Made by a program: the position numbers and the translations under genes. Shown here in pieces: positions 10,104 to 19,173 of a DNA stretch of 64,000 nucleotides. This stretch comes from Rhodalgimonas zhirmunskyi (GTDB lineage: Bacteria; Pseudomonadota; Alphaproteobacteria; Rhodobacterales; Rhodobacteraceae): contig JANFFA010000002.1 in NCBI GenBank assembly GCA_030848925.1, forward strand, positions 124,001 through 188,000. Direction: 5' to 3'. The notes beneath the pieces are model-generated. The model worked only from the letters and a program-made list of their open reading frames with translations, was not told the DNA's origin and did not search any database. Positions within the stretch are counted from its first letter, which is position 1. Every line of letters starts with the position of its first letter.

Positions 10104-11767
10104 GATCGGGCCTCACTCTGCTGTTGCTGGTTTACGGGTTCCTCGTGGGTCAGGCGCGTGCGCGCCGCGCCCAGATCGATTTTCGGCTTGAACGTGTCTG
10201 GGTCCGCCGCCGCCCACCAATCCGCGTAGATCGTCGCTCCCGGATCATCGATCAGGGCGTTTTCCGGCAGGAACGGGAAAACCGTATCCACCGTGCGTCC
10301 CTGCGTGACCCCAATCCGCTGCACGATATGATGTGGGCGCAAATCGCGCGGGTGCTCCAACCCGGCGGCGGCCACGATCTCGGCCAGCGCCTCAACGGTC
10401 TTGCGATGAAACCGCGCGGCGCGCTCGCCCTGCACCTCCGGGACCAGCCCGCGCTGGCGACCCGGATCCTGCGTCGTCACGCCGGTGGGACAGGTGCCAA
10501 GGTGGCAACGCTGCGCCTGAATGCAGCCGATCGAGAACATGAAGGCGCGCGCGGCATTGCACCAATCCGCCCCAAGCGCCAGATTATGCGCAAGTCCGAA
10601 TCCCGAATAAACCTTGCCCGACGCCGCCAGCCGAACCTTGTCCTTCACGCCCGCGCCCACCAACGCATTGCGCATCAGCACCAGCCCGTCGATCAGCGGC
10701 ATCCCCACGTGATCCGATAATTCCAACGGCGCGGCACCTGTGCCGCCCTCGCCCCCGTCCACCACGATGAAGTCCGGGTAAATGCCCGTCTGCCGCATCG
10801 CCTTGACCATGGCAAAGGCCTCATGCGGCTGCCCGATACACAGCTTCAGGCCGACCGGCTTCCCGCCTGAAAGATCACGCATCCGGGCGGCGAACTCCAT
10901 CATCTCGTTCGGGGTGGAAAAGGCACTGTGCCCGCGCGGCGAAAGGCAATCCTCATGCGCCGGAACCTTGCGCGTTTTCGCGATCTCTTCGGTCACCTTC
11001 GCGGCGGGCAGCAAACCGCCATGGCCCGGCTTCGCACCTTGGCTCAGCTTGATCTCGGTCATCTTGACCTGATCCTCCTGTGCCTGATCCCGAAACAGCT
11101 CCGGGTCGAAATTCCCGTCATCGTCACGCGCGCCGAAATACCCCGATCCCAGTTCCCAGACCAGATCGCCGCCATGTTTTGCGTGATAGGGTGAAAGCCC
11201 GCCTTCCCCGCTATCGTGAAAAAACCCGCCCTGCTTGGCCCCGATGTTTAAAGCCTCAATGGCGCGCCCGGACAACGCCCCGAAACTCATGGCCGAGATA
11301 TTGAGAACAGATGCCGAATAGGGTTTTGCGCATTGCGCGTTGCCCACGATCACGCGCGGATCGTCGTCGGGATCACGGGCCGGGGCAATCGAATGGTTAA
11401 TCCACCTGTATTCCTCGGCCTCGACGTCACGCTCGGTTCCGAAGGGGTGCGTATCGGTCTCGCCCCGGGCGCGGGCATGTACAAGGTTGCGCGCCTCATA
11501 GGAAAAGGGTTTCCCCTCCAGATCGCCCTCAACCACATAGGCCCTCAGGAATGGCCGCAGCTTGTAAAACAACCACCGGATCCGCCCGGCGACGGGATAG
11601 TTTCTGGTGATCGTCCATTTGCGCTGCGTAAAGTCGTAGACCCCCAGCGCCAGAACCGTCAACGACACCGCCAACAACAAAAGCCACCATGGGCTGAAAA
11701 AACTCAGGCCAATAGCGGCGATACTCATAAATACTGCGAGAAGAGGCAGGATATTTCGCTCTAACAC
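10100..11767 (-). CDS. FMN-binding glutamate synthase family protein, membrane-anchored
   Basis: The core matches the FMN-binding central domain of glutamate synthase large subunits: SAMSFGALSGRAIEALNIGA, PGHGGLLPAAKV, VDGGEGGTGAAP, and a cysteine cluster CIQAQRCHLGTCPTGV like the 3Fe-4S site. It lacks an amidotransferase domain. Two hydrophobic segments near the N-terminus suggest membrane attachment. The frame opens at 11848, but a GTG at 11767 follows a strong GGGGGG ribosome-binding site and avoids overlapping the next gene, giving 555 residues. It is coupled by ATGA to poxB. Whether it makes glutamate or uses another donor is unknown. Confidence 0.8.
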   Translation of the reverse strand: MLERNILPLLAVFMSIAAIGLSFFSPWWLLLLAVSLTVLALGVYDFTQRKWTITRNYPVAGRIRWLFYKLRPFLRAYVVEGDLEGKPFSYEARNLVHARARGETDTHPFGTERDVEAEEYRWINHSIAPARDPDDDPRVIVGNAQCAKPYSASVLNISAMSFGALSGRAIEALNIGAKQGGFFHDSGEGGLSPYHAKHGGDLVWELGSGYFGARDDDGNFDPELFRDQAQEDQVKMTEIKLSQGAKPGHGGLLPAAKVTEEIAKTRKVPAHEDCLSPRGHSAFSTPNEMMEFAARMRDLSGGKPVGLKLCIGQPHEAFAMVKAMRQTGIYPDFIVVDGGEGGTGAAPLELSDHVGMPLIDGLVLMRNALVGAGVKDKVRLAASGKVYSGFGLAHNLALGADWCNAARAFMFSIGCIQAQRCHLGTCPTGVTTQDPGRQRGLVPEVQGERAARFHRKTVEALAEIVAAAGLEHPRDLRPHHIVQRIGVTQGRTVDTVFPFLPENALIDDPGATIYADWWAAADPDTFKPKIDLGAARTRLTHEEPVNQQQQSEARS

Positions 11768-11810
11768 ATCTTTGCCCCCCCACTTCTCGCAGCTTACTAC
11801 CCGTTTCCCG

Positions 11811-11996
11811 TCACGCTGTGACGCGGCCACCCTTGGGGCCCGCGACAAGCCAGATTAGGAACCCGACAAGCGGAAGGACGAGGATCAGCACCGTCCAAAA
11901 TACCTTGGCGCCGGTGCTCGCGCCTGAACCGATGATTTGGATGATTGCGTATACGTCAAGAATGAAGACCAGAAGGCCCCCGAGCCAGCTAAGCAT
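11811..11996 (-). CDS. PLDc_N domain small membrane protein
   Basis: A 61-residue protein with two hydrophobic helices. The pattern LDVYAIIQIIGS, then a short turn, then FWTVLILVLPLVGFLIWL matches the 'phospholipase D nuclease N-terminal' (PLDc_N) small proteins, which carry no catalytic domain. AAAGGAG seven bases before the ATG at 11996 fixes the start over the longer open frame. It lies 43 bases before the glutamate-synthase-like gene and may be its operon leader. Function is unknown. Confidence 0.7.
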   Translation of the reverse strand: MLSWLGGLLVFILDVYAIIQIIGSGASTGAKVFWTVLILVLPLVGFLIWLVAGPKGGRVTA

Positions 11997-12161
11997 GATG
12001 TAACTCCTTTCGAGAGTGTATTTGGCAGGACAACGCCAAAGCGCGCCCTGTCGTTCCCGAAGAAGCATTAACAATATGTAAGAAACCGTGGCGCTGCAGG
12101 CTTCGCCACACTGGCCGGTGCCGTGCCCTGCGCCGTTTTAAACGATGCTTTGAAGGAAATC

Positions 12162-12183
12162 AGGCCGGGGCGAACCCCGGCCT
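12162..12183 (-). terminator. UUCG-loop terminator after the TRAP operon
   Basis: On the minus strand a perfect 9-bp stem (AGGCCGGGG with CCCCGGCCT) closes a TTCG tetraloop 8 bases after the dctM stop. The bases that follow are GATTTCC, only weakly T-rich. Confidence 0.6.
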
Positions 12184-12191
12184 GTTCATGC

Positions 12192-14852
12192 TCAGAAGTT
12201 GAGCGAGATATCGCGATGCACAGAGCTACACGACGCCATATAGAGCGCTTCTCCCCGGTCCAGGCGTGGCTGCGAACGAAGCCCGAGCGTCCCCTTAATA
12301 CCTTCGAGATAAGCAGTGACACCCGGCTGTAGCGACGCGGCTGCGGCGCGCCATTCTTTTTGCGCCTCATACTCCGCTAGCGCGTCGTCATAGGCCTTGA
12401 GCGCTTTCTCACGGTCGAAACGCTTTTCACGAAGGGCCCGGCGCGCCGAGTTCAACTCCGAAGCTACATCACCAGCACCCGCGACTTCGCCAAACTTGTC
12501 CGCAAGCGCATTCACGGTGTCCTCGGCTTCGCTTCCCGTTTCGGGCGCCGTCTCAATGTAAGCACGCATTTCACGCAACTCACCTTCCAAAGCAACAAAC
12601 GCGGGGGTCGCCATCAGCGCAGCATTGGTCTCGTACGCGGCTTCCCACGCGCCATCTGCCTGCCGACGATAGGTTACCCGGGCCTTCTGTTCCGCCTTGG
12701 TCAACTCGGCAAAGGTGCTATGCAGCCCTTCCCAGCTTGCCGGGATCGTCGCCTTCAGAGATTCGACCTCGGCCAGCATGCCCTCGCGTTTCGCTTCAAG
12801 CTCCGCACGTTTCGCAGCCTGATCTTCGGACCGCATCCGGCTGGTGGTAATGCGCAGCGCTTCGGCCTCTTCCTCTAGCGTGCGGATCTCTTTCTCGATT
12901 GCTCGAACTTCCACTCGCAGCGGACGGTAATCCTGCGTCGCTTCCCGAACCGCCTCTTCTGCGGTTGCAATAGACGCGAGAGAAACCAAGGCCTCTTCAG
13001 CACTGGCAAAAGATCCTTCCAGATCCTTGCGCAAAGACCTCGGCAACGCACCAAGATCAAGCTGCATCGCTCGCTCAATCGCCGCCTTTGGGCCATCTCC
13101 ATCGGCCACAACGCCCGCGGTGTACTCTTCGATGCAATATTGCAGCTTCGGGTTCCGCGGTGGCGGCGCATTGTCCGACAAGAACGAAACGCGGTTCGGC
13201 AAGTAGTTCACCAGCGGCGGATAGGCCCCAACAATACCCAGCGCGATCAGCTGCAAGGTAATAAAGGCGACCACGCCCTTGTACATCTGCACCGTCTTCA
13301 CGCTTGGTGGCGCCACACCACGCAAATAGAACAGCGCGAACCCGAAGGGTGGAGTCAGGAAACTCGTCTGAATGTTCAACCCGATCATCACGCCCAGCCA
13401 GACTGCGGTGATGTTCGCACCCGGATCCATCAGCAGGATCGGGGCGACAATCGGCACCACAACCACCGCGATTTCGATGAAATCAAGGAAGAAGCCGAGT
13501 ATGAAAATCACCAGCATCACGATGATGAACTGCGTCCAGAACCCGCCCGGCAGACTGTTGAGGAACTCGCGAACGAGTTCTTCGCCACCAAACGCCCGGA
13601 ATGCAGCCGTCAGCATCGCCGCGCCAAGAAGGATGATAAAGACAAGCGATGTGGTCTTGGCCGTCTCAAGCATCACGCCATGCAGCGTATTCTCGATCTT
13701 CATCACGCGCAGACCGCTCCAGATCAGCGCAACGACCAGACCGACAACAGCCACGACACCGATGTAGATGCCCATCATGTCACGTGCGGTAGAGGCCGAC
13801 TTCAAGTTCATCTCGAAGTTGGCCAGCGCAAACGTCATGATCCCCAATGATACGATCGCGATCATTGCGGGTACGAACGTCCGCGGACTGCCCTTTTCTG
13901 GCAATCTATAACCCGCCATGATCAGCGCACCCGCGGCACCAATCGCACCTGCTTGGTTCACCGTGGCAACACCCGTGATGATCGACCCCAGGACAAGAAA
14001 GATCAGCGCCAGCGGCGGGACCAGCGTTAGGGCAACTTCGCCCCAGAACGCCCGGTCGAAGCCGCCTTCCGACGGAACCGCCGGGGCCGACTTCGGATTG
14101 ATCATCGCAAAGACGAGGATATAGGCCATGTAGATCAGGACGAGCAGGATCCCCGGCACGAATGCCCCAAGGAACATCTCGCCAGCACTGGTCGACGCAA
14201 CGGCAAATTCCGACGGCATCGAAATCTCACCTGTCGAGGCCTTGTAAAGCGCCTTGCGCGCCGTGCCCGCCTGGTCGGTCGCGCTGGCAAGCTGGTCGGC
14301 CAGGATGATCAGCACGATCGAGGGCGGAATGATCTGCCCCAGCGTGCCCGACGCCGCGATCGTGCCCGTCGCCAGTGACGGCGAATAGTTGTTGCGCAGC
14401 ATGGCCGGCAGGCTGATGAGCCCCATCGCCACCACGGTGGCCCCCACGATGCCGGTCGTGGCCGCCAAAAGCGCGCCCACGAACACCACCGAAATGCCAA
14501 GCCCGCCCGGCACCGGGCCGAACAACTTCGCCATGGTCACCAGCAGGTCTTCCGCGATCTTCGAACGCTGAAGCATGATACCCATGAAGATAAAGAGTGG
14601 AATGGCAATGAGCGTATCTCGCTCTACCTCCCAATAGACGCCCCTTAGGTTCGTGACCCCGGCAGAAAGCCACTGCTGTGGCCCCCCACTATGGAAATAC
14701 GCATCCGTCGAGCCCGCAAAAAGATAACCCGCCCCGGCGGCGGCTCCAACGGTCAGGATCGCAGCCCCGGGAAGGGCGAAGGCCACCGGAAAACCCGAGC
14801 CCAGGGCCATTGCCATGAGCAGGATGAGAAGTGCCAGAAAATAAAGTTCCAT
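12192..14852 (-). CDS. TRAP transporter large permease (DctM) with long C-terminal coiled-coil extension
   Basis: The ion-coupled transmembrane subunit of a TRAP importer. Residues 1 to about 555 hold the DctM-type helices, including GTLGQIIPPSIVLIILAD and the distal FLTPPFGFALFYLRG motif. Known DctM proteins are often about 430 residues; those of the mannitol/chloroaromatic or TakP group are longer. Residues 556-886 form a soluble, charged tail with heptad-like EIRTLEEEAEAL and KRAELEAKREGML stretches, probably coiled coil. AAGGGCAGG precedes the ATG, which lies 16 bases after the dctQ stop. The tail's role is unknown. Confidence 0.85.
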   Translation of the reverse strand: MELYFLALLILLMAMALGSGFPVAFALPGAAILTVGAAAGAGYLFAGSTDAYFHSGGPQQWLSAGVTNLRGVYWEVERDTLIAIPLFIFMGIMLQRSKIAEDLLVTMAKLFGPVPGGLGISVVFVGALLAATTGIVGATVVAMGLISLPAMLRNNYSPSLATGTIAASGTLGQIIPPSIVLIILADQLASATDQAGTARKALYKASTGEISMPSEFAVASTSAGEMFLGAFVPGILLVLIYMAYILVFAMINPKSAPAVPSEGGFDRAFWGEVALTLVPPLALIFLVLGSIITGVATVNQAGAIGAAGALIMAGYRLPEKGSPRTFVPAMIAIVSLGIMTFALANFEMNLKSASTARDMMGIYIGVVAVVGLVVALIWSGLRVMKIENTLHGVMLETAKTTSLVFIILLGAAMLTAAFRAFGGEELVREFLNSLPGGFWTQFIIVMLVIFILGFFLDFIEIAVVVVPIVAPILLMDPGANITAVWLGVMIGLNIQTSFLTPPFGFALFYLRGVAPPSVKTVQMYKGVVAFITLQLIALGIVGAYPPLVNYLPNRVSFLSDNAPPPRNPKLQYCIEEYTAGVVADGDGPKAAIERAMQLDLGALPRSLRKDLEGSFASAEEALVSLASIATAEEAVREATQDYRPLRVEVRAIEKEIRTLEEEAEALRITTSRMRSEDQAAKRAELEAKREGMLAEVESLKATIPASWEGLHSTFAELTKAEQKARVTYRRQADGAWEAAYETNAALMATPAFVALEGELREMRAYIETAPETGSEAEDTVNALADKFGEVAGAGDVASELNSARRALREKRFDREKALKAYDDALAEYEAQKEWRAAAASLQPGVTAYLEGIKGTLGLRSQPRLDRGEALYMASCSSVHRDISLNF

Positions 14853-14868
14853 CAGTGCCTGCCCTTAC

Positions 14869-15879
14869 TCAATGTGCCGCCGGCGCGATTTCACGCTTGC
14901 CCGGCTCGCCGCGCCAATCCGCCCATGCTTCGAAGAAGAAGCTTACGAACTGGATCAACATGGTTGATGCGAAAACGCCCAGGAAGGCCGCCATCTGGTA
15001 TTTGACATACATTCCGGTTTGCCCGGACTGCGTCACCTCGAAGTTCAAAACCGGGCTGTTGATGATCGACTGCTTGCCGTTCAAGCCGATGTACAGGATC
15101 ACCCACGCCGTCGCCATGCCAAGGATGATTGACCCGAAAGCATTCACCATCCCCTTGGTCGTCGGACCGAACCCGGCATACAACACGTCGACCCGGACAT
15201 GGCCGTCTTCATAAAGGGTGAACGCCGCCGCAAACAGGAACAGCGCCGCATACCAATAGCGCACCAGATCGCCCATGAGCGCCTGTTCATACGAAAAGCC
15301 GAAGCGCGAAATCACGATACCCAGTTCCGCCGTCACAATCAGCAATGCCAGCCAGTGAAAGCCCAACGTGCGCGTAAACAACGCGATTACGAAAGCGACC
15401 ACGACCAATGGCATATGGATATAGGTGCCAACCCAGATGGGTTTGGCCAAATTGCGAATCTGATCTTCGCCCAGGAAAAAGAACAGGTTCTCCACCCGCG
15501 CCAAGGCGATAAGAAAATCTCCCACGCCGACCAGCAGGACCGCCCAGAAAGCCGCCCGTATGAGATAACAGTTAAATCGGTGAATACGGTGCGCGTCCGC
15601 GCGCAAGGTCGTCCGCGCCGAATTGCGCAACACGATCCCCCAAGCCAACAGGACTGCCACCGCCAGCACGGCCAGGTTCGGCCATGCCGCGCCCGCTTGC
15701 CCGCTCCAGAGTCCACGCACCCCGGGCAGGTCATAAGATACGACCAGAACGTTATTGATCAGAAAGGCCGCAAGCGCGGCCAACATGGTCCATCCGAAAA
15801 GACGTACCAGCGGTGCAGGCGCGCCTCCTCTTGTCACTCCGGTCGCGCCGAAATCGTCGCTCATGGTCATCTCGCTCAT
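14869..15879 (-). CDS. TRAP transporter small permease (DctQ)
   Basis: The small membrane subunit linking the binding protein to the large permease. From ATG 15879 it has 336 residues, preceded by GGAAGGGG; the open frame to 16020 would run through the hairpin after dctP and is rejected. Hydrophobic segments include LFGWTMLAALAAFLINNVLVV, a middle group, and the C-terminal DctQ region (YALFLFAAAF to the WADWRGEPGK end). At this length it is larger than the usual 160-180 residues, as in the mannitol/chloroaromatic TRAP group. It lies between dctP and dctM. Confidence 0.82.
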   Translation of the reverse strand: MSEMTMSDDFGATGVTRGGAPAPLVRLFGWTMLAALAAFLINNVLVVSYDLPGVRGLWSGQAGAAWPNLAVLAVAVLLAWGIVLRNSARTTLRADAHRIHRFNCYLIRAAFWAVLLVGVGDFLIALARVENLFFFLGEDQIRNLAKPIWVGTYIHMPLVVVAFVIALFTRTLGFHWLALLIVTAELGIVISRFGFSYEQALMGDLVRYWYAALFLFAAAFTLYEDGHVRVDVLYAGFGPTTKGMVNAFGSIILGMATAWVILYIGLNGKQSIINSPVLNFEVTQSGQTGMYVKYQMAAFLGVFASTMLIQFVSFFFEAWADWRGEPGKREIAPAAH

Positions 15880-16003
15880 TGGCCCCTTCCCGCGACACCC
15901 GCTCTGCGGGCAACGCCATTGTCCGGCTTGCACGCGCCGCACCCCTCTTGGCGACCACGCTTGTTCAGACGAAGATGTTTTTAATAAAGTACCAAAAAGG
16001 GAA

Positions 16004-16019
16004 TGGGGCCGAAGCCCCA
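16004..16019 (-). terminator. UUCG-loop attenuator between dctP and dctQ
   Basis: On the minus strand TGGGGC-TTCG-GCCCCA is followed by TTCCCTTTTT. It sits 27 bases after the dctP stop and before dctQ. Such a hairpin would let the binding protein be made in excess over the membrane subunits by terminating or protecting part of the transcripts. Confidence 0.6.
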
Positions 16020-16045
16020 CCCCGTTTTCATCAGATCGCGCCGCC

Positions 16046-17131
16046 TCAGCCCAGGCCGAGAACGCGGTTACGCTGGTTCACGAAGGTGATCTCGAACAAC
16101 GCCATCATGTTGCCGATCTCGCGCAGGTTGTCCTGGAACTCATCGTTGATCTTCGCAGCCAGCGGAGAATGATCGCGCACTTCCTCGAATACTTCTTCCG
16201 CCGCTTCACCGAAGCCATCCCAGACGTCGTCGTTGAAGTTGCGCACTTCGACGCCCTGTTCGGTCACGAGCTTGTTGAGATACTCACCGTTCAGCGCCTG
16301 AGCTTCCTCATACGAGGTTGCGTGCTCTTCGTAGCAAGCCGCCTGCAGAACCGCCTTTTCATAGTCGGTCAGGCCTTCATACCAGCTCTTGTTCATGCCG
16401 AAGGACAGGCCACCACCCGGCTCATGCATACCGCCGGTATAGTAGTATTTCGCGGCTTCGTAGAACTTCATGAAGTAGTCGTTATAAGGACCAACCCACT
16501 CGGTTGCCTCGATCGAACCCGACACGAGGTTTTCATAGATCTGCCCGCCCGGAAGCGAAACGGTCGATGCGCCCATTTTCGACAGGACCTGGCCGCCAAG
16601 GCCCGGAATACGCATTTTCAGACCCTTGAAGTCATCCGGATCGTTGATCTCTTTGTTGAACCAACCGCCGGCTTGGGTGCCGGTCGCACCACAGGGCAGC
16701 GACTTGAGGCCAAACTCGGCGCCCAGTTCGTCCCAAAGCTCTTGACCGCCCTTGAACTTGATCCAAGCGTTCCACTCAACTGTGGTCATGCCGAACGGAA
16801 CCGAGGTAAAATAGGCCCAGCCCGGGTGCTTGCCGACCCAGTAGTAGTCCGCTGCGATGTAGGCTTGGCTGTTGCCCGATGCCACTTCGTCAAACACGTC
16901 GAATGCGCCGACGCGCTCGCCTGCTGCAAAGTATTCAACGTTGAAGTGGCCGTCCGAGATATCGCCAATCCGCTTGGCCAGGCGCTGTGCCGACGTGCCG
17001 AGACCGGGGAAGTCCCGCGGCCATGTCGATACGATGGTCAGCTGCTTGCCGCCCTGCGCGAGTGCCGGGGTAGCCAAAGCCGTGGCGCCGGCCCCGATGG
17101 CCGCGCCTTTCAGAAATTTACGACGTTCCAT
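16046..17131 (-). CDS. TRAP transporter substrate-binding protein, TakP-like
   Basis: The periplasmic solute receptor of the TRAP system, 361 residues. It starts MERRKFLKGAAIGAGA, a twin-arginine-type leader with a likely cut after PALAQ. GGAGGAG lies before ATG 17131, so the longer open frame is not used. TGTQAGGWFNKEIN, GLKMRIPG and ATEWVGPYND resemble the 2-oxo-acid-binding TakP of Rhodobacter and the mannitol/chloroaromatic group (known from memory of the family). A 2-oxo or related carboxylate ligand is therefore likely but unproven. Confidence 0.85.
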   Translation of the reverse strand: MERRKFLKGAAIGAGATALATPALAQGGKQLTIVSTWPRDFPGLGTSAQRLAKRIGDISDGHFNVEYFAAGERVGAFDVFDEVASGNSQAYIAADYYWVGKHPGWAYFTSVPFGMTTVEWNAWIKFKGGQELWDELGAEFGLKSLPCGATGTQAGGWFNKEINDPDDFKGLKMRIPGLGGQVLSKMGASTVSLPGGQIYENLVSGSIEATEWVGPYNDYFMKFYEAAKYYYTGGMHEPGGGLSFGMNKSWYEGLTDYEKAVLQAACYEEHATSYEEAQALNGEYLNKLVTEQGVEVRNFNDDVWDGFGEAAEEVFEEVRDHSPLAAKINDEFQDNLREIGNMMALFEITFVNQRNRVLGLG

Positions 17132-17617
17132 ATTTCTCCTCCGAGTTTTGGTGTCTTGTCGTTCGTTATTGGGCAGACCCTGCAAGAGCCCGCCATTTGA
17201 TCGGGTCGCAATCAACGCCAGACGTGGAAATCCCCTCCCACCGACACTCTGAATCGCTGACCCGACAAAATACTGAACGTTGCGTAAAATCAAGCATGTT
17301 GACCAATTTTTCACTGGCGTGCTCGGACTTTTGACTCGCTTACAACCTCAAGCCGCTCCCCTTTCGGCGCAGACGCGCAATCATGCGGCAACTGCTGAAC
17401 GATTTGGCACTGACTTGGATCGCGTCTCACCCCTCGACACGTCGGCACACATGGCCCGGCTTCCTGCGAAACCGCTGTCGACCGCCGCCTTTGCGTCAGG
17501 GATCTCTGTGCCACGATGATGATCCGCAGCGACAACACGGTCGCCAACCCAACCTGTCGCTCACAGCGATGAACATCGCTGTGCCGGTGCGAACTGGGCG
17601 TTGCGGGGCGTGCGTCC
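17132..17617. other. 486-base intergenic region upstream of the TRAP operon
   Basis: No convincing gene is visible; open frames here overlap each other and lack ribosome-binding sites. It should hold the dctP promoter on its left side and the end of the phosphatase transcript on its right. The one structured element is the perfect hairpin at 17562-17583. Confidence 0.5.
17562..17583. repeat. Perfect 9-bp inverted repeat
   Basis: CACAGCGAT and ATCGCTGTG flank a 4-base GAAC loop, 35 bases after the phosphatase stop. It lacks a T-run in either direction. It may be a terminator stem for the leftward phosphatase transcript or an operator far upstream of dctP. Confidence 0.4.
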
Positions 17618-18175
17618 TTACCCGCCCGCCTCATCTTCCTGCGCAACGGCTTCGAAAGCCCAGTTCAACTGCCCCTTGGTCTCTACCGCGCAATCACGCA
17701 GCGCACGGAGACGGTTGAGCGCGGCAAAACGATCCTCGCCGCATTCCACCATCAACCGCAAGGCCACCATGCCCGAACGCCCACAGCCGCCCTTGCAATG
17801 CACGATTACCCGCCCGCCCCCTTTCAGCGCCCGGCGCACATTGCGGCTGGCTTCGTCCCAATGCGCCATAAATTCAGGCCCCGGCGTACCGTAGTCCTTC
17901 ACCGGCAGGTGATACCACCGGCTCGCCATGCTCTGGATATCGTTGCCCAGCGTATCACCGCCCACCTCGGCCATCTCCGCCTCGGTCACAAGGCTCAGGA
18001 TGATCCCGGGCTGCCACTCCCGAAACACCCCAAGGTCGCCGCGATAATCCCCGTCCCGCCCCGGCAGCGACGCCAATGCAAGCGTGCCGCCCCCGACAGG
18101 AAGTGCATAGACAACTAGGTTCGAGGACTTGGCCTCGCCCGATCGTGTGACGTGTTTGCCCTCTGCCTGCTCCAT
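17618..18175 (-). CDS. Dual-specificity/tyrosine phosphatase family protein
   Basis: A 185-residue cysteine phosphatase. The catalytic P-loop VHCKGGCGRSG fits HCX5R followed by S/T, and an upstream aspartate in VKDYGTPGPEF is a candidate general acid. The size fits small DSP-like or CDKN3-like bacterial phosphatases. It starts 12 bases after the stop of the zinc peptidase gene, so the two are probably co-transcribed. The substrate is unknown. Confidence 0.8.
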   Translation of the reverse strand: MEQAEGKHVTRSGEAKSSNLVVYALPVGGGTLALASLPGRDGDYRGDLGVFREWQPGIILSLVTEAEMAEVGGDTLGNDIQSMASRWYHLPVKDYGTPGPEFMAHWDEASRNVRRALKGGGRVIVHCKGGCGRSGMVALRLMVECGEDRFAALNRLRALRDCAVETKGQLNWAFEAVAQEDEAGG

Positions 18176-18187
18176 CGCATCACGCCC

Positions 18188-19030
18188 TTACAGCCGCTGC
18201 GCGTTGAACGTATCGCAGGTGTTCGGATCGCCACTGTCGTAACCCCGCGCAAACCAGCGTTGCCGCTGCGCGCTGGTGCCATGGGTAAATGTATGCGGCT
18301 GCGGCACACGCCCAGCGCGCCGCTGAAGCGTATCGTCGCCGATCTGCCGCGCCGCGTTCAGCGCCTCTTCCATATCGCCCGGATCAAGCCGCCCCTGCAC
18401 CGCCTTGGCCCAGACCCCGGCAAGGCAATCGGCCTGTAATTCCAGCCGCACGGTTAGCGCGTTGGCCTCCACCTCGCTGGCTCGTTGCCGCGCTGCGTTC
18501 ACCTGCGGGATGATGCCCAGCTCGTTTTGCACATGATGCGCCACCTCATGCCCGATCACATAGGCAGCAGCGAAATCACCATCCGCGCCCAACTGCCGCG
18601 CCATCGTCGCGAAAAATTCGGTGTCGAGGTATACTTTCTTGTCCGCCGGGCAATAGAACGGCCCCGTCGCGCCACTCGCCCCGCCACAGGGGCTTTGCGT
18701 GACCCCGGAATAAAGCACCATCACCGGCGGCTCATAGGTTCGCCCGAAATCGCTGGCAAATTTTTGTGTCCAGACGGTTTCCGTAGTGGCCAGCACCTTG
18801 GCGGAAAACTCCCCCGCCTGCTGCTCCTGCGCGCTCAACTCGCGCGGCGCACCCTGCTGCGCCGTCCCGCCGCCCAGCTCGCCATTCAGCAGCGGCGTCA
18901 CGTCGATCCCCGCGAAATAGCCAATCACCAACACGATCAAAAGGCCAAGCCCCCCGATCCCGGCCTTCGCTCCGCCGCGGCCACGGCGATCCTCCACATT
19001 GCGGCTACTCCGCAGACCCTTCAAACGCAT
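18188..19030 (-). CDS. Neutral zinc metallopeptidase, YpfJ/KPN_02809 family
   Basis: A 280-residue membrane-anchored putative peptidase. A basic N-terminus (RNVEDRRGRGG) precedes one hydrophobic segment at about 24-45, then a periplasmic domain with the zinc motif HEVAHHVQ and a downstream ELQADCLAGVWA motif typical of the family. The C-terminal RWFARGYDSGDPNTCDTF is also conserved. These proteins are annotated as peptidases by motif only; no substrate is established. It heads a two-gene unit with the phosphatase. Confidence 0.85.
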   Translation of the reverse strand: MRLKGLRSSRNVEDRRGRGGAKAGIGGLGLLIVLVIGYFAGIDVTPLLNGELGGGTAQQGAPRELSAQEQQAGEFSAKVLATTETVWTQKFASDFGRTYEPPVMVLYSGVTQSPCGGASGATGPFYCPADKKVYLDTEFFATMARQLGADGDFAAAYVIGHEVAHHVQNELGIIPQVNAARQRASEVEANALTVRLELQADCLAGVWAKAVQGRLDPGDMEEALNAARQIGDDTLQRRAGRVPQPHTFTHGTSAQRQRWFARGYDSGDPNTCDTFNAQRL

Positions 19031-19173
19031 AACAGCCCCCCAAGGCAGTCAACTACGCTGCCAGACTGCCGATTCCCGCGGGATTTGCCAAGCGCCACAA
19101 GCGCCGTGCGACATTCCCGGTCTTGCATGCGTCCGCAAAGACACGGCACAAAGGCAAAACCGGAGGAGACACC

